Positions 36,634 through 46,206 of a stretch of 60,913 bases of DNA are shown piece by piece. A model generated the notes under the pieces. The model did no database searches. It was not told the DNA's origin and saw nothing but the letters and a program-made list of their open reading frames with translations. Position 1 is the first letter of the stretch. Each line of letters begins with the position of its first letter. This DNA is from Defluviicoccus sp. (lineage in GTDB: Bacteria > Pseudomonadota > Alphaproteobacteria > MPNO01): the NCBI GenBank assembly GCA_028820505.1, contig JAPPIT010000141.1:1-60913 (forward strand), read 5' to 3'. A program made the translations under genes and the position numbers.

Positions 36634-37062
36634 ATGGAATCTCGAATCGAACAACTCTGCCGTGACAAGGGCATGAAAATGACCGAGCAGCGGCGCGCCA
36701 TCGCCCGCGTGCTGTCGGACTCGAACGATCATCCCGATGTCGAAGAGTTGCACCGCCGGGTCGTCGAAATCGACCCCCGGGTGAGCATTGCCACGGTCTA
36801 TCGCACGGTACGCCTGTTCGAGGAACAGCACATTCTCGAAAGGCTCGATTTCGGCGACGGCCGCGCCCGCTACGAAGAAGCCGAGGGACGGCACCATCAT
36901 CACCATCTGATCAATCTGGAAACCGGCGAAGTGATCGAGTTCGAGAACGAACAGCTCGAGAGGCTCAAGCGCAAGATCGCCCGCGACCTCGGATTCGATC
37001 TGGTGGGCGAGCGCCTGGAGCTCTACGGCGTACCCGCGGGCAGCGGGCCGAAGAGCAACTAG
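36634..37062 (+). CDS. fur: ferric uptake regulator Fur (Fur/Mur type)
   Basis: 142 residues. The N-terminal winged helix includes MTEQRRAIARVL and PRVSIATVYRTVRLFEE; the metal-binding region has five consecutive His (87-91) followed by LINLETGEVIEFENEQLE. It ends LGFDLVGERLELYGVP, the classic Fur C-terminus. In many alphaproteobacteria this protein senses Mn or Fe. The CxxC pairs of zinc-structured Fur proteins are absent. The ATG at 36634 is preferred over 36619 because GGAG lies 6 nt before it and the promoter fits. Confidence 0.93.
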   Translation: MESRIEQLCRDKGMKMTEQRRAIARVLSDSNDHPDVEELHRRVVEIDPRVSIATVYRTVRLFEEQHILERLDFGDGRARYEEAEGRHHHHHLINLETGEVIEFENEQLERLKRKIARDLGFDLVGERLELYGVPAGSGPKSN

Positions 37063-37088
37063 CCCGGAACATCGGAGCCGGACCGCGC

Positions 37089-37940
37089 ATGCGGCAAATC
37101 GAAACGGCCGGAAAGGCCGAACCGTCCGGCCTTCCGGAACGCAACGCGGAAAGCGGCGGCGACTTCCTGTCGCTGGTGCAGGGCGGGCTGGAGGCCCGAC
37201 TCGCGCGGACGGGCGAAGATATCGAAGCCGCCCAGTCCCTTCGGTATCGCGTGTTCTACGATGAAATGAAGGCACGGCCTTCCGCCGAGACGGCGGTGCT
37301 GCGGCGCGACGCGGATTCCTTCGATCCGGCATGCGACCATTTGCTGGTGATCGATCCGGACCGGCGTGACCTGCCCGGCGGCGTGGTCGGCACCTACCGT
37401 CTGCTCAGACGGTCCCGGGCGCGGGTGCATGGCCGTTTCTATTCGGCCGACGAATACGACATCTCGATATTCGAAGACTATCCCGGCGAATGCCTCGAGC
37501 TCGGGCGGTCCTGCGTGGAACGGGACTACCGCAACCGGCCTACCATGCAGCTCCTGTGGCGGGCGATCGCGGTCTACGTGTTTCACCACGATATCGCGGT
37601 GATGTTCGGCTGCGCAAGCCTTCCGGGCACCGATCCCGAAGCGCTCGGTCTGCCGCTTTCCTATCTCTACTACTACCATCTTGCGCCCCCGGCGCTGCGC
37701 CCTAGGGCGGTCGAAAACCGCTTCGTCGATATGCGCGTGATGCCGCGCGCGGCGGTCGATCCGCGCGCGGCGCTTGCCGCCATGCCGCCGTTGATCAAGG
37801 GCTATCTCCGGCTCGGGGGGTTTGTCGGGGACGGCGCGGTGGTCGATCACCAGTTCAACACCACCGACGTGTCGATCGTGGTGAAAACGGATCTGGTGAC
37901 CGACAAGTACCTGCGTCATTACGAGCGGGAACGGCGTTAG
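37089..37940 (+). CDS. olsB: L-ornithine N-alpha-acyltransferase OlsB
   Basis: 283 residues of the OlsB GNAT-like family: RLARTGEDIEAAQSLRYRVF near 37-56, then LELGRSCVERDYRN and the LPLSYLYYYHLAPPALRP region. It transfers a 3-hydroxyacyl chain from ACP to ornithine, giving lyso-ornithine lipid. It lies 26 bp after fur, and 3 bp before the acyltransferase that completes ornithine lipid. Confidence 0.88.
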   Translation: MRQIETAGKAEPSGLPERNAESGGDFLSLVQGGLEARLARTGEDIEAAQSLRYRVFYDEMKARPSAETAVLRRDADSFDPACDHLLVIDPDRRDLPGGVVGTYRLLRRSRARVHGRFYSADEYDISIFEDYPGECLELGRSCVERDYRNRPTMQLLWRAIAVYVFHHDIAVMFGCASLPGTDPEALGLPLSYLYYYHLAPPALRPRAVENRFVDMRVMPRAAVDPRAALAAMPPLIKGYLRLGGFVGDGAVVDHQFNTTDVSIVVKTDLVTDKYLRHYERERR

Positions 37941-37943
37941 ACG

Positions 37944-38777
37944 ATGTCCGGCATGGTCTCTCCGCTTCGCGCCGTCGCGAGAATCGTCGTCTATCTCGCG
38001 GTAACGTTGCCGCTGATGCCGGTACAGGCCCTGGCGCTCGCTCTCGGATGGCGGCTCGCGGTCAGCCTGCCGGTCTTTTACCACCGCCTGTGCTGCAGGA
38101 TTTTCGGTTTCGACGTGAAAGTTCGCGGCGTCCGCTCCGCCGCGCGGCCCACGCTCTTCATCGCCAACCACGCGTCCTATATCGACATTGTGATCCTCGC
38201 GTCGGTGATCCCCGGATCGTTCATCGCGAAGGCGGAGGTCGCCTCGTGGCCGCTTTTCGGCACTCTCGCCCGGCTGCAGCGCACGGTTTTCGTCGAACGC
38301 CGGGGCCGCGCCGCCCGCGCCCAGCGCGAAACCATCCGCGACCGGCTGGAGCAGCGCGGAAACCTGGTGCTGTTCGCCGAGGGCACCACTTCCGACGGTT
38401 TGCGGGTCATGCCTTTCAAGAGCGCGCTGTTCTCCGCCGCCAAGGCCGGGGACGCCGATGTGCCGGTGCCCATACAGCCCGTCTCGCTCGCCTATACGGG
38501 GCTCGACGGAATGCCGCTCGGACGCACGCTGAAGCCGTTCGTCGCCTGGTACGGCGACATGTCGATGGCATCGCACGCGTTCGCCCTGCTCGGGCTCGGA
38601 AAGATAACCATCGAAGTGCTGTTCCATCCCGTCGTCAGCTACGATGCCTTCGCCTCGCGAAGGGCGCTCTCGGACCACTGCCGGGCGGTCGTCGCCGCCG
38701 GGGTATCGACGGCCAATGCGGGCCGCGGCGGCGATTGGGAAGGCGCGAACGAGACCGCGCCGGTGCCGGTTTCTTGA
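37944..38777 (+). CDS. olsA: lyso-ornithine lipid O-acyltransferase OlsA / PlsC family
   Basis: 277 residues. An N-terminal membrane helix (about 10-35) precedes the acyltransferase motifs: NHASYIDIVIL (NHx4D), FVERRGRAA, FAEGTTSDG (EGT) and VPIQPVSL. PlsC-type enzymes acylate lyso-lipids at the inner membrane. Adjacency to olsB argues for the second step of ornithine lipid synthesis rather than phosphatidic acid formation, though both remain possible. Confidence 0.85.
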   Translation: MSGMVSPLRAVARIVVYLAVTLPLMPVQALALALGWRLAVSLPVFYHRLCCRIFGFDVKVRGVRSAARPTLFIANHASYIDIVILASVIPGSFIAKAEVASWPLFGTLARLQRTVFVERRGRAARAQRETIRDRLEQRGNLVLFAEGTTSDGLRVMPFKSALFSAAKAGDADVPVPIQPVSLAYTGLDGMPLGRTLKPFVAWYGDMSMASHAFALLGLGKITIEVLFHPVVSYDAFASRRALSDHCRAVVAAGVSTANAGRGGDWEGANETAPVPVS

Positions 38778-38801
38778 CTCGGCCGCGCCCCGTGCTAGCT
38801 T
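38774..38801 (+). promoter_or_regulatory. miaB promoter
   Basis: TTGACT (38774-38779), 16 bp, TAGCTT (38796-38801), a good alphaproteobacterial housekeeping promoter. It overlaps the olsA stop codon and lies about 40 bp before miaB, so it probably starts the miaB-phoH-ybeY-corC-lnt operon. Confidence 0.65.
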
Positions 38802-38840
38802 CCGGACCCCGCGGCGCGGCGCGGTATTAGGATTGCGTCA

Positions 38841-40235
38841 TTGGCAAAGCGGCTCTTCATCAAGAGTTATGGATGCCAGATGAACGTCTATGACGCCGGT
38901 CGGATGGCCGATGTCATGGCCGTGCACGGCTATGCGCGGACGGATTGCGCCGACGAAGCCCGGGTGACCGTCCTCAACACCTGCCACATCCGCGAGAAGG
39001 CGGCGGAGAAGCTGTTTTCCGACCTCGGCCGACTGCGCCGCCCCGCGCGGAACGGGGGAGAAAACGCCCCTATCGTCGTGGTGGCCGGCTGCGTCGCCCA
39101 GGCCGAGGGCGCGGAGATCATGCGCCGTGCGCCCTGGGTCGATGTCGTCGTCGGGCCGCAGACCTATCACCGTCTGCCCGAGCTCGTGCGCCGGGCCGAG
39201 GCCGGCGAGCGGGGACTGCTCGACATAGACTTTCCACTCGAATCCAAGTTCGATCGCCTTCCCGAGGAAGGCGCGGGCCAGGGGCCGGCGGCGTTCCTGA
39301 CGATCCAGGAGGGCTGCGACAAGTTCTGTTCGTTCTGCGTCGTCCCCTATACCCGGGGCGCAGAGCATTCGCGCCCCGCCGCTGCGGTCCTCGTCGAGGC
39401 CCGGCGGCTCATCGAGCGGGGCGCGCGCGAGATCACGCTCCTGGGGCAGAACGTGAACGCCTATCACGGCGAAGCGCCCGGAGGCGGAGCCGAATGGGGT
39501 CTCGGCCGGCTGATCCGCGCTCTCGCCGACCTGCCCGGCCTTGCGCGCATTCGCTACACCACTTCCCATCCGCGCGACATGGGCGGGGACCTGATCGCCG
39601 CCCATGGCGAGGTGCCGGCGCTGATGCCCTGTCTCCACCTGCCGGTCCAGTCGGGCTCCGACCGGGTGCTGGCCGCGATGGGGAGGCGCCACACGGCGGC
39701 GGACTATGTCGATCTGGTCGCGCGGTTGCGCGCGGCGCGGCCCGACCTCGCGCTCTCGTCCGATTTCATCGTCGGCCACCCCGGCGAGGATGAGACCGAT
39801 TTCGAGGCGACCATGGCGCTGGTCCGAACGGTCGGCTTCGCGCAAGCCTATTCGTTCAAGTACAGCCCGCGGCCGGGAACGCCGGCGTCGGCGGCCGAAG
39901 ACCAGGTCGGCGACGCGGCGAAGGCGGACCGGCTGGCGCGGCTGCAGGACCTCCTCAACGCCCAGCAGCGGGAATTCAACCGGCTGACGGTCGGGCGTAC
40001 GGTGCCGGTGCTGTTCGACAGGCGCGGGCGCAAGCCGCGTCAGCTGGCCGGCCGGACGCCCGCGATGCAGGCCGTTCACGTAACATGCGAGGATCCGGAT
40101 TCGCTCATGGGCGAGATCCGCGACGTAGTCGTGACCGAAGCGTACGCGAATTCGCTGCGGGGGGAACTCGCGGACGCGCCGCCGCCCTTCGCCGGCGCCC
40201 GGCGTGCCCCCCGGGCGGGACGGGCGGCCGCTTGA
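38841..40235 (+). CDS. miaB: tRNA-2-methylthio-N6-dimethylallyladenosine synthase MiaB
   Basis: 464 residues from a TTG start. The N-terminal methylthiotransferase domain has [11 protein letters not shown] and [10 protein letters not shown]; the radical-SAM cluster is [15 protein letters not shown] (Cys-x3-Cys-x2-Cys); a TRAM domain lies near 375-440. It adds the methylthio group to i6A37. AGGA upstream and the conserved [15 protein letters not shown]-terminus fix the TTG at 38841. It overlaps phoH by TTGA. Confidence 0.95.
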   Translation: MAKRLFIKSYGCQMNVYDAGRMADVMAVHGYARTDCADEARVTVLNTCHIREKAAEKLFSDLGRLRRPARNGGENAPIVVVAGCVAQAEGAEIMRRAPWVDVVVGPQTYHRLPELVRRAEAGERGLLDIDFPLESKFDRLPEEGAGQGPAAFLTIQEGCDKFCSFCVVPYTRGAEHSRPAAAVLVEARRLIERGAREITLLGQNVNAYHGEAPGGGAEWGLGRLIRALADLPGLARIRYTTSHPRDMGGDLIAAHGEVPALMPCLHLPVQSGSDRVLAAMGRRHTAADYVDLVARLRAARPDLALSSDFIVGHPGEDETDFEATMALVRTVGFAQAYSFKYSPRPGTPASAAEDQVGDAAKADRLARLQDLLNAQQREFNRLTVGRTVPVLFDRRGRKPRQLAGRTPAMQAVHVTCEDPDSLMGEIRDVVVTEAYANSLRGELADAPPPFAGARRAPRAGRAAA

Positions 40236-41239
40236 CCGCCGACCGATCCGATATCCGCCTCGCGGCGCAGCCGGAGCACATGCGCATAAGCTTCGACGAC
40301 AACGCATTGCTTCCGCTGCTCTATGGCGAGTTCGACCGAAATCTCGCCCGGGTGGAGCAGCAGCTCGCGGTGTCCCTGTCGTCGCGCGGCAACACCGTCG
40401 CGATCACGGGGCCGGCCGGACAGGCCCGCATCGCGCGCGATGCCCTCGCCGCGCTTTACAGCCGGCTGGAGCGGGGGCTCGGCGTCGATCAGGCCGAGGT
40501 GGATGCCGCGATCCGGCTGGCCGAAGGCGCCGCCAACGGTGCCGGCGGGTCCGCCGACGCGCCTGTAATCCACACCCCGCGCCGGCATATCACGGCGCGC
40601 TCTTCCGGACAGGCGCGCTACATGACCGCGCTCCGCGAAGCCGAGATGGTCTTCGGCATAGGACCCGCCGGCACCGGAAAGACCTATCTCGCCGTGGCCG
40701 AGGCGGTCGCGATGCTGAACGGCGGCGCCGTCGATCGGATCATCCTGTCGCGCCCCGCGGTGGAGGCGGGGGAACGGCTCGGCTTTCTTCCGGGCGACAT
40801 GCGCGAGAAAATCGACCCCTATCTGCGGCCGCTCTACGACGCGCTTTACGACATGATGCATTTCGATCAGGTGACCAAGCGGCTCGCCGCCGGCCAGATC
40901 GAGATCGCGCCGCTCGCCTTCATGCGCGGGCGCACCCTGTCGAACGCCTTCGTGATTCTCGACGAGGCCCAGAACACCACCCAGGTGCAGATGAAGATGT
41001 TTCTCACCCGGCTCGGCGAGAACGCGCGCATGGTGGTGACCGGCGACCTCAGCCAGATCGACCTCCCGCCCGGGATGACGTCGGGGCTCGCCCATGCGGT
41101 CGATACGGTCAGGCGGATCGAGGGCGTCCGCATCGTCGAGTTCGACGATTCCGATGTTGTCCGTCACGATCTGGTGGTCCGGATCGTGCAGGCCTATGAC
41201 GATCCCCGGGGGGGATCGGCACCGACGAAGGAAGATTAG
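40232..41239 (+). CDS. phoH: PhoH-like ATPase
   Basis: 335 residues from a TTG overlapping the miaB stop (an ATG at 40280 would give 319). An N-terminal KH-like region (about 15-100) precedes the ATPase with Walker A GPAGTGKT (about 145-152), [17 protein letters not shown], and Walker [21 protein letters not shown]. In this operon context it is the ybeY-linked PhoH, implicated in RNA processing rather than phosphate starvation. There is no PHO box upstream. Confidence 0.93.
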   Translation: MTADRSDIRLAAQPEHMRISFDDNALLPLLYGEFDRNLARVEQQLAVSLSSRGNTVAITGPAGQARIARDALAALYSRLERGLGVDQAEVDAAIRLAEGAANGAGGSADAPVIHTPRRHITARSSGQARYMTALREAEMVFGIGPAGTGKTYLAVAEAVAMLNGGAVDRIILSRPAVEAGERLGFLPGDMREKIDPYLRPLYDALYDMMHFDQVTKRLAAGQIEIAPLAFMRGRTLSNAFVILDEAQNTTQVQMKMFLTRLGENARMVVTGDLSQIDLPPGMTSGLAHAVDTVRRIEGVRIVEFDDSDVVRHDLVVRIVQAYDDPRGGSAPTKED

Positions 41240-41245
41240 GGCCCA

Positions 41246-41758
41246 TTGAACGCGGAAACGGGCATTCAGATCCGATGCCGGAGCTGGACCGAAGCGCTGG
41301 AGGATGCGCCCCTCCTGTGCCGCCGCGCGGTCGACGCCGCTTGCCGGGTTGCCGCCGCGGATATGGCCGGCCGTTCCGTGGAAATCGGAATCGCGCTTGC
41401 CGACGACGCGGAGACGGCGCGGCTCAACGGTCGGTATCGCGGCCTCGGACGGCCCACCGACGTGCTGTCCTTCGCGAGCGGCGAAGCCGTGGGAGGCGGC
41501 GGGCGGCCCGAGCAACCGCCCGCGATGCTGGGCGACATCGTGATTGCCTTCGAGACCAGCGCCCGCGACGCCGCGCGCGCCGGCAAGCGTCTCGACCATC
41601 ATCTCCAGCATCTCGTGGTTCACGGATTGCTGCACCTCTTGGGCTATGATCACGAGACCGAGCGCGACGCAAACCGAATGGAAGCGCTGGAAGTGGAGAT
41701 ATTGAAGCGGCTCGGGATCGCCGATCCCTACGGCGACGCCGTCACGGCCGCCCTTTGA
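41246..41758 (+). CDS. ybeY: endoribonuclease YbeY (rRNA maturation)
   Basis: 170 residues from a TTG start. The zinc site HGLLHLLGYDHETERD (about 126-141; HGxLHLxGYDH) is intact and RPTDVLSFA precedes it. YbeY takes part in 16S rRNA 3'-end maturation and 70S quality control. It starts 6 bp after phoH and ends 4 bp before corC. Confidence 0.94.
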   Translation: MNAETGIQIRCRSWTEALEDAPLLCRRAVDAACRVAAADMAGRSVEIGIALADDAETARLNGRYRGLGRPTDVLSFASGEAVGGGGRPEQPPAMLGDIVIAFETSARDAARAGKRLDHHLQHLVVHGLLHLLGYDHETERDANRMEALEVEILKRLGIADPYGDAVTAAL

Positions 41759-41762
41759 GACG

Positions 41763-42668
41763 ATGAACGATCCCTCCGAGCCTCCGCAGCCCCGTGCCAA
41801 CGGGGCCAACCTGGATCGGTCGACCCACACCCGGGGGTTTCGCCCCTGGCTCAAACGCCTGTTCGGCCAGCGAAACGGCGGCGAGTCCCTGCGCGACACG
41901 ATCGAGGAGCTGATCGAGCAGGAAAATACGGAGAACAGCGAGGCGGGCGAGGAAATCGTCTTCCTTCGAAACGTTCTGCAGCTGCGCGATCTCGCGGCCA
42001 ACGACGTGATGGTTCCACGGGCCGATATCGTCGGCGTCGAGATCGACACCCCGCTCGACGAGTTGACGTCGCTGATGAGCGGCTCGGCCCATTCCCGGAT
42101 GCCGGTCTACCGGGAGACCCTCGACGACGCGGTCGGCATGGTCCACATCAAGGACGTGGTGGCCTGGCAAGGCTCGGACGAAGCCTTCACGATCGCCAAG
42201 ATTCTGCGGCGGATCCTGTTCGTCGCGCCCTCGATGCCCATCCTGGAGCTGCTGCTCCAGATGCGGGTCAGCCGTACCCATATGGCGCTCGTGGTCGACG
42301 AGTTCGGCGGCACCGACGGGCTGGTCACGATCGAGGACCTGGTCGAGGAAATCGTCGGCGAGATCCAGGACGAACACGACCCCGATGTGGCGCCCATGAT
42401 GGCCGACCGCGCGGACGGGTCGATCGAGGCCGACGCCCGCGTCGCTATCGCGGATTTCGAAGCCAGGATCGGCTCGTTGCTGACCCCCGCCGAACGGCAG
42501 GCCGATATCGATACCCTCGGTGGCTTGGTGTTCACCCTCGCCGGGCGCGTGCCCTCCCGCGGCGAGGTCGTTCGGCACCCTTCCGGCGCGGAGTTCGAGG
42601 TTCTCGATGCCGACCCGCGGCGCATCAAGCGGCTCAGGGTATGCCGACCGCCGGCGCCGACGGACTGA
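41763..42668 (+). CDS. corC: CorC/HlyC-type CBS-domain protein (soluble)
   Basis: 301 residues without membrane helices. A tandem CBS pair (about 80-200; LAANDVMVPRADIVGVE, MALVVDEFGGTDGLVT) and a CorC_HlyC transporter-associated domain (about 215-295; EARIGSLL, LGGLVFTLAGRVP, FEVLDADPRRIKRLRV) are present. The DUF21/CNNM membrane part is lacking, as expected of the form encoded between ybeY and lnt. It is linked to Mg/Co efflux or membrane integrity; exact role unclear. The 3' end overlaps lnt by 28 bp. Confidence 0.92.
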   Translation: MNDPSEPPQPRANGANLDRSTHTRGFRPWLKRLFGQRNGGESLRDTIEELIEQENTENSEAGEEIVFLRNVLQLRDLAANDVMVPRADIVGVEIDTPLDELTSLMSGSAHSRMPVYRETLDDAVGMVHIKDVVAWQGSDEAFTIAKILRRILFVAPSMPILELLLQMRVSRTHMALVVDEFGGTDGLVTIEDLVEEIVGEIQDEHDPDVAPMMADRADGSIEADARVAIADFEARIGSLLTPAERQADIDTLGGLVFTLAGRVPSRGEVVRHPSGAEFEVLDADPRRIKRLRVCRPPAPTD

Positions 42669-44236
42669 CCGAGACCCACCCCCGACGACCTCCGCGTTTG
42701 GCCCGCGTTGCGGCGGCGCTGGCGGCGCTGAGCGGGTGGCGGCGCTGGCTGGCCGCCTGGCTGCTCGGCCTCGGCTCGGTGCTGGCGATGCCTCCCGTCG
42801 GGTGGGTCCCGGTGCTCTTCGCCGCGCTCCCCGCGCTGATATGGCTGATCGACGGCACCCCCACCAGGCGGTCGGCATTCGCCGTCGGCTGGTGGTTCGG
42901 CCTCGGCCATTTCATGGCCGGCACCTACTGGATCTCGAACGCATTGCTGGTCGAGGCCGACCGCTACGCTTGGCTCATTCCCCCGACCCTGGTCGGCGTG
43001 TCGGCGTATCTCGCGATCTATCCGGCCCTGGCCTGCGCCTTCGCGCGCTGGATGCGCGCCGGATGGCCCCGCGTCGCGGCTCTGGCCGTCGGCTGGACCG
43101 CTCTCGAAATGGTCCGCGGGGTCGCCTTTACCGGCTTTCCGTGGAATCCCATCGGTTCGGTCTGGAGCGATATCCCCGAGATGCTGCAGCCGGCGGCGGC
43201 GGTCGGCGTCTTCGGTCTCGGTCTACTTACGGTCGCGCTCGCCGCGGCGCCCGCGCTGCTGGTCCGGGGCGCCCGCGCCCGGGTGGCGGTCGCCGTCGGG
43301 GTACCGCTCGTGCTGGCGGCTGTCTGGGGAGGCGGCGCGCTGCGCCTGCCGCACGCGGCCACCGACACCCATCCCGGGATCGGGCTCGGCATCGTCCAGC
43401 CCAATATCCCGCAGCACGAGAAGGTCCGGGTGCGGTTCAGGGCGCGCCACTTCACGAAACACCTTGCCATGACCGAGGCCGCCGCCGGGTCCGGGATAAC
43501 CCATTTCGTGTGGCCCGAGACCGCGATCGGATTCGCCCTCTCCCGGACGCCCGGCGCGGCCGAAGCCGTCGCGCGAGCGGTACCGGAAAACGGTCTGGTG
43601 ATCGCCGGCGCGCTCCGGTCCGGCCCGCCCGGCGAACGGCCGGCGCGCATCTGGAACAGCCTGGTCGCCATCGATGGCGAGGCGCGGGACGTCGCGGTCT
43701 ACGACAAGGCGCGCCTCGTGCCGTTCGGCGAATACGTGCCGCTGCGCTCGCTTCTCGCCTTCACCCAGGTGACCGGAGGGCGCTTCGACTTCAGCCGCGG
43801 TCCCGGTCCCAGGACGCTGAGCGTGGAGGGACTGCCGCCCTTCAGCCCGTTGATCTGCTATGAAATAATCTTTCCCGGCCGGGTGGTCGGGTCCGACCGG
43901 CGGCCGCAATGGATTCTCAACGTGACCAACGACGGGTGGTTCGGCGACAGCGCCGGTCCGCATCAGCATTTTGCGGCCGCGCGCATGCGGGCCGTCGAGG
44001 AAGGGCTGCCGGTCGTAAGGGCGGCGAATTCCGGGATATCGGCGGTGATCGACCCGTTCGGCCGGGTGGTCGGGCGACTCGGTCTCGGGCGCGCCGGGGT
44101 GCTGGAGGCGGCGCTCCCCGTTGCGCTCTCCGGGGGTACCGGGTTCTCTCGCTTCGGCCACGCGCCCCTGTCGGTATTTCTGGCTCTTGCGGCCGTGGTG
44201 CTGGCCACCGGCCGGCGGTGCGAGTCCTCGGCGTAG
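42641..44236 (+). CDS. lnt: apolipoprotein N-acyltransferase Lnt
   Basis: 531 residues. Six or seven N-terminal helices are followed by a nitrilase-like domain with the catalytic triad: Glu in VWPETAIGF (about 293), Lys in YDKARLVPFGEYVP (about 356) and Cys in LICYEIIFPG (about 406). A final C-terminal helix anchors it. It adds the third acyl chain to lipoproteins before Lol sorting. The first 28 bp lie within corC. Confidence 0.95.
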   Translation: MPTAGADGLTETHPRRPPRLARVAAALAALSGWRRWLAAWLLGLGSVLAMPPVGWVPVLFAALPALIWLIDGTPTRRSAFAVGWWFGLGHFMAGTYWISNALLVEADRYAWLIPPTLVGVSAYLAIYPALACAFARWMRAGWPRVAALAVGWTALEMVRGVAFTGFPWNPIGSVWSDIPEMLQPAAAVGVFGLGLLTVALAAAPALLVRGARARVAVAVGVPLVLAAVWGGGALRLPHAATDTHPGIGLGIVQPNIPQHEKVRVRFRARHFTKHLAMTEAAAGSGITHFVWPETAIGFALSRTPGAAEAVARAVPENGLVIAGALRSGPPGERPARIWNSLVAIDGEARDVAVYDKARLVPFGEYVPLRSLLAFTQVTGGRFDFSRGPGPRTLSVEGLPPFSPLICYEIIFPGRVVGSDRRPQWILNVTNDGWFGDSAGPHQHFAAARMRAVEEGLPVVRAANSGISAVIDPFGRVVGRLGLGRAGVLEAALPVALSGGTGFSRFGHAPLSVFLALAAVVLATGRRCESSA

Positions 44237-44454
44237 CGGGCCATGCGACGGCGATTTCGGTTCTCGACATGGACTCGTGATTGATGATTTAGTATAGAGC
44301 CCCTTCTTCATCGGATCGGTCGTTTGATCGTAAGGGAAGCCTTATTGGAACCAAGTGACCGTTGAACGTAGTTTTCCAGACATTGCCGCGAATATGATCT
44401 CGTCGTGTACGTTCGCGTTGCAGCGAACCGCAAAGAGAAGAATTGGATTTCAAA
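44237..44454. promoter_or_regulatory. AT-richer intergenic region with candidate promoter
   Basis: 218 bp between lnt and the XRE regulator, noticeably less GC-rich than the surroundings. TGGACT (44270-44275), 17 bp, TATAGA (44293-44298) is a reasonable promoter. It is followed by a possible hairpin in which CCCTT near 44301 can pair with AAGGG near 44333, with GATC repeats inside. A leader of about 150 nt would result. Confidence 0.45.
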
Positions 44455-44940
44455 ATGGCGGATTATCCTACAGGCGCTTCGGTTTCTCGGACGCGCGGCC
44501 GGCGCGGCCGGTCGAATTCCATCGACGTTCATGTGGGCGCCAGAGTCCGGATGCGCCGAACCCTGCTCGGCTTGAGTCAGGAAAAGCTCGGCGAGGCGCT
44601 GGGCCTTACCTTTCAGCAAGTGCAGAAGTACGAACGCGGCGCCAACCGGATCAGCGCGAGCCGTCTCTTCCAGATCGGGCGCGTGCTCGACGTCCCGGTC
44701 TCGTTCTTCTATGAGGAAATGCCCGATGAAGTCGCGCGGGAAGCTCCCCAGCCCGCGATGCCCGGCGTGGGCGAGACCCAGGATCGTTTCGAGCACGATC
44801 CGCTCGTCAAGCGGGAGACGCTGGAACTTGTCCGCGCCTACTATCGCATCGCCGATCCCCGAGTCCGGAAGCGGGCGTTCGATCTCATCAAGGCGATAGC
44901 CCGGGCCGAGACCGGCGAGGAAGCCGCGCTCGACGCCTAG
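44455..44940 (+). CDS. XRE-family helix-turn-helix regulator
   Basis: 161 residues. An HTH_3 domain (about residues 25-80; VGARVRMRRTLLGLSQEKLG, then FQQVQKYERGANRISASRL) is followed by a short C-terminal helical region. This is a common alphaproteobacterial regulator with a FFYEEM segment after the HTH domain. Target genes are unknown; its position 81 bp before metK may mean it controls methionine or SAM metabolism, an inference from proximity only. A TTG at 44443 would add four residues. Confidence 0.88.
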   Translation: MADYPTGASVSRTRGRRGRSNSIDVHVGARVRMRRTLLGLSQEKLGEALGLTFQQVQKYERGANRISASRLFQIGRVLDVPVSFFYEEMPDEVAREAPQPAMPGVGETQDRFEHDPLVKRETLELVRAYYRIADPRVRKRAFDLIKAIARAETGEEAALDA

Positions 44941-44955
44941 CCCGGACCGGTTGAC

Positions 44956-44985
44956 GGGGCGGGGTCGCCCCTGCGACAACGTCGC
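44956..44985 (+). promoter_or_regulatory. tandem hairpins in the metK leader
   Basis: GGGGC (44956-44960) pairs with GCCCC (44967-44971), then GCGAC (44973-44977) pairs with GTCGC (44981-44985) around a 3-nt loop. The two hairpins are separated by one base. The arrangement does not match a SAM riboswitch class I recognise. Confidence 0.4.
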
Positions 44986-45021
44986 GCGCAGAGCGACACA
45001 ATCGTAGCGGGGGGCGAAAGC

Positions 45022-46185
45022 GTGCCGAAACGGGATTTCGTATTCACCAGCGAGTCCGTGTCGGAGGGGCATCCCGACAAGGTCAGCGATCGCATTTCCG
45101 ATGCCGTGGTGGATGCATATCTCTCCGCCGATTCCGATTCGCGCGTCGCCTGCGAGACGCTCACGACGACCAACCGGATCGTCATCGCGGGCGAGGTGCG
45201 CGGACCCGTCGACCCGCAGGACATGGAGACCGTCGCCCGCGACGCGGTGCGCGACATCGGTTACGAGCAGGAAGGGTTCCATTGGGAGAACGCGGAGGTC
45301 GCGGTCTATCTCCACGCCCAGTCGACCGACATCGCCCAGGGCGTGGACGCCACGGGCAACAAGGACCAGGGCGCCGGCGATCAGGGCATCATGTTCGGTT
45401 TCGCCTGCGACGAGACGCCGTCGCTGATGCCCGCGCCGATTCATTACGCGCACGCGATCCTCCGGTCGATCGCGGAGGCGAGGCGAAACGGCGACGTCGA
45501 CGGCTTCGGCCCCGATTCCAAGAGCCAGCTCTCGTTGCTGTACCGGGACGGCCGGCCGGTGGGGGCGACCTCGGTGGTTGTCTCGACCCAGCACGACGAG
45601 GGTCTCGACCAGGACGCGGTGAGAGAGCTGGTCCGGCCCCACGTGCTCTCCATCCTGCCCGACGGCTGGATGTGTCCGGAGGACGAGTTCTACGTCAATC
45701 CGACCGGCCGGTTCGTGATCGGCGGCCCGGACGGCGACTGCGGCCTTACCGGGCGCAAGATCGTCGTCGACACCTATGGCGGCGCGGCGCCGCACGGCGG
45801 CGGCGCGTTTTCCGGCAAGGACCCCAGCAAGGTCGACCGCTCGGCGGCATACGCGGCGCGCTACGTGGCCAAGAACGTGGTCGCCGCGGGGCTCGCCGCG
45901 CGCTGCACGATCCAGGTCTCCTACGCCATCGGCGTGGCCAAGCCGCTCTCGGTCTATATCCACACGGAAGGAACCTCCACGATCGGCGAGGAAAAGATCG
46001 CCGGAGCGGTCCAGGAGGTCATGGACCTGTCGCCGCGCGGCATCCGGGAACGGCTCCGGCTCCTTCAGCCGATCTATGCCCGCACCGCGGCCTACGGCCA
46101 TTTCGGCCGCGACCCGGAGCCCGACGGCGGCTTTTCCTGGGAGAAGCTGGACCTCGTGGAGGACCTCCGCAGCGCGCTGACCTAG
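45022..46185 (+). CDS. metK: S-adenosylmethionine synthetase
   Basis: 387 residues from a GTG start with a GGGGGG purine-rich site upstream. Signatures are [33 protein letters not shown] and [19 protein letters not shown] (P-loop-like). It makes SAM from methionine and ATP. It is followed by trmB, a SAM user, 21 bp downstream. Confidence 0.97.
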   Translation: MPKRDFVFTSESVSEGHPDKVSDRISDAVVDAYLSADSDSRVACETLTTTNRIVIAGEVRGPVDPQDMETVARDAVRDIGYEQEGFHWENAEVAVYLHAQSTDIAQGVDATGNKDQGAGDQGIMFGFACDETPSLMPAPIHYAHAILRSIAEARRNGDVDGFGPDSKSQLSLLYRDGRPVGATSVVVSTQHDEGLDQDAVRELVRPHVLSILPDGWMCPEDEFYVNPTGRFVIGGPDGDCGLTGRKIVVDTYGGAAPHGGGAFSGKDPSKVDRSAAYAARYVAKNVVAAGLAARCTIQVSYAIGVAKPLSVYIHTEGTSTIGEEKIAGAVQEVMDLSPRGIRERLRLLQPIYARTAAYGHFGRDPEPDGGFSWEKLDLVEDLRSALT

Positions 46186-46206
46186 GGACGGGCGCGCACC
46201 CCGTCG

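Noticed and set aside
40232-41239. phoH as a phosphate-starvation gene
   Set aside because: No PHO box upstream and its position between miaB and ybeY indicates the RNA-related paralogue.
44941-45021. SAM riboswitch in front of metK
   Set aside because: The hairpin arrangement does not match the SAM-I, SAM-II or SAM/SAH consensus as I know them; reported only as a structured leader.
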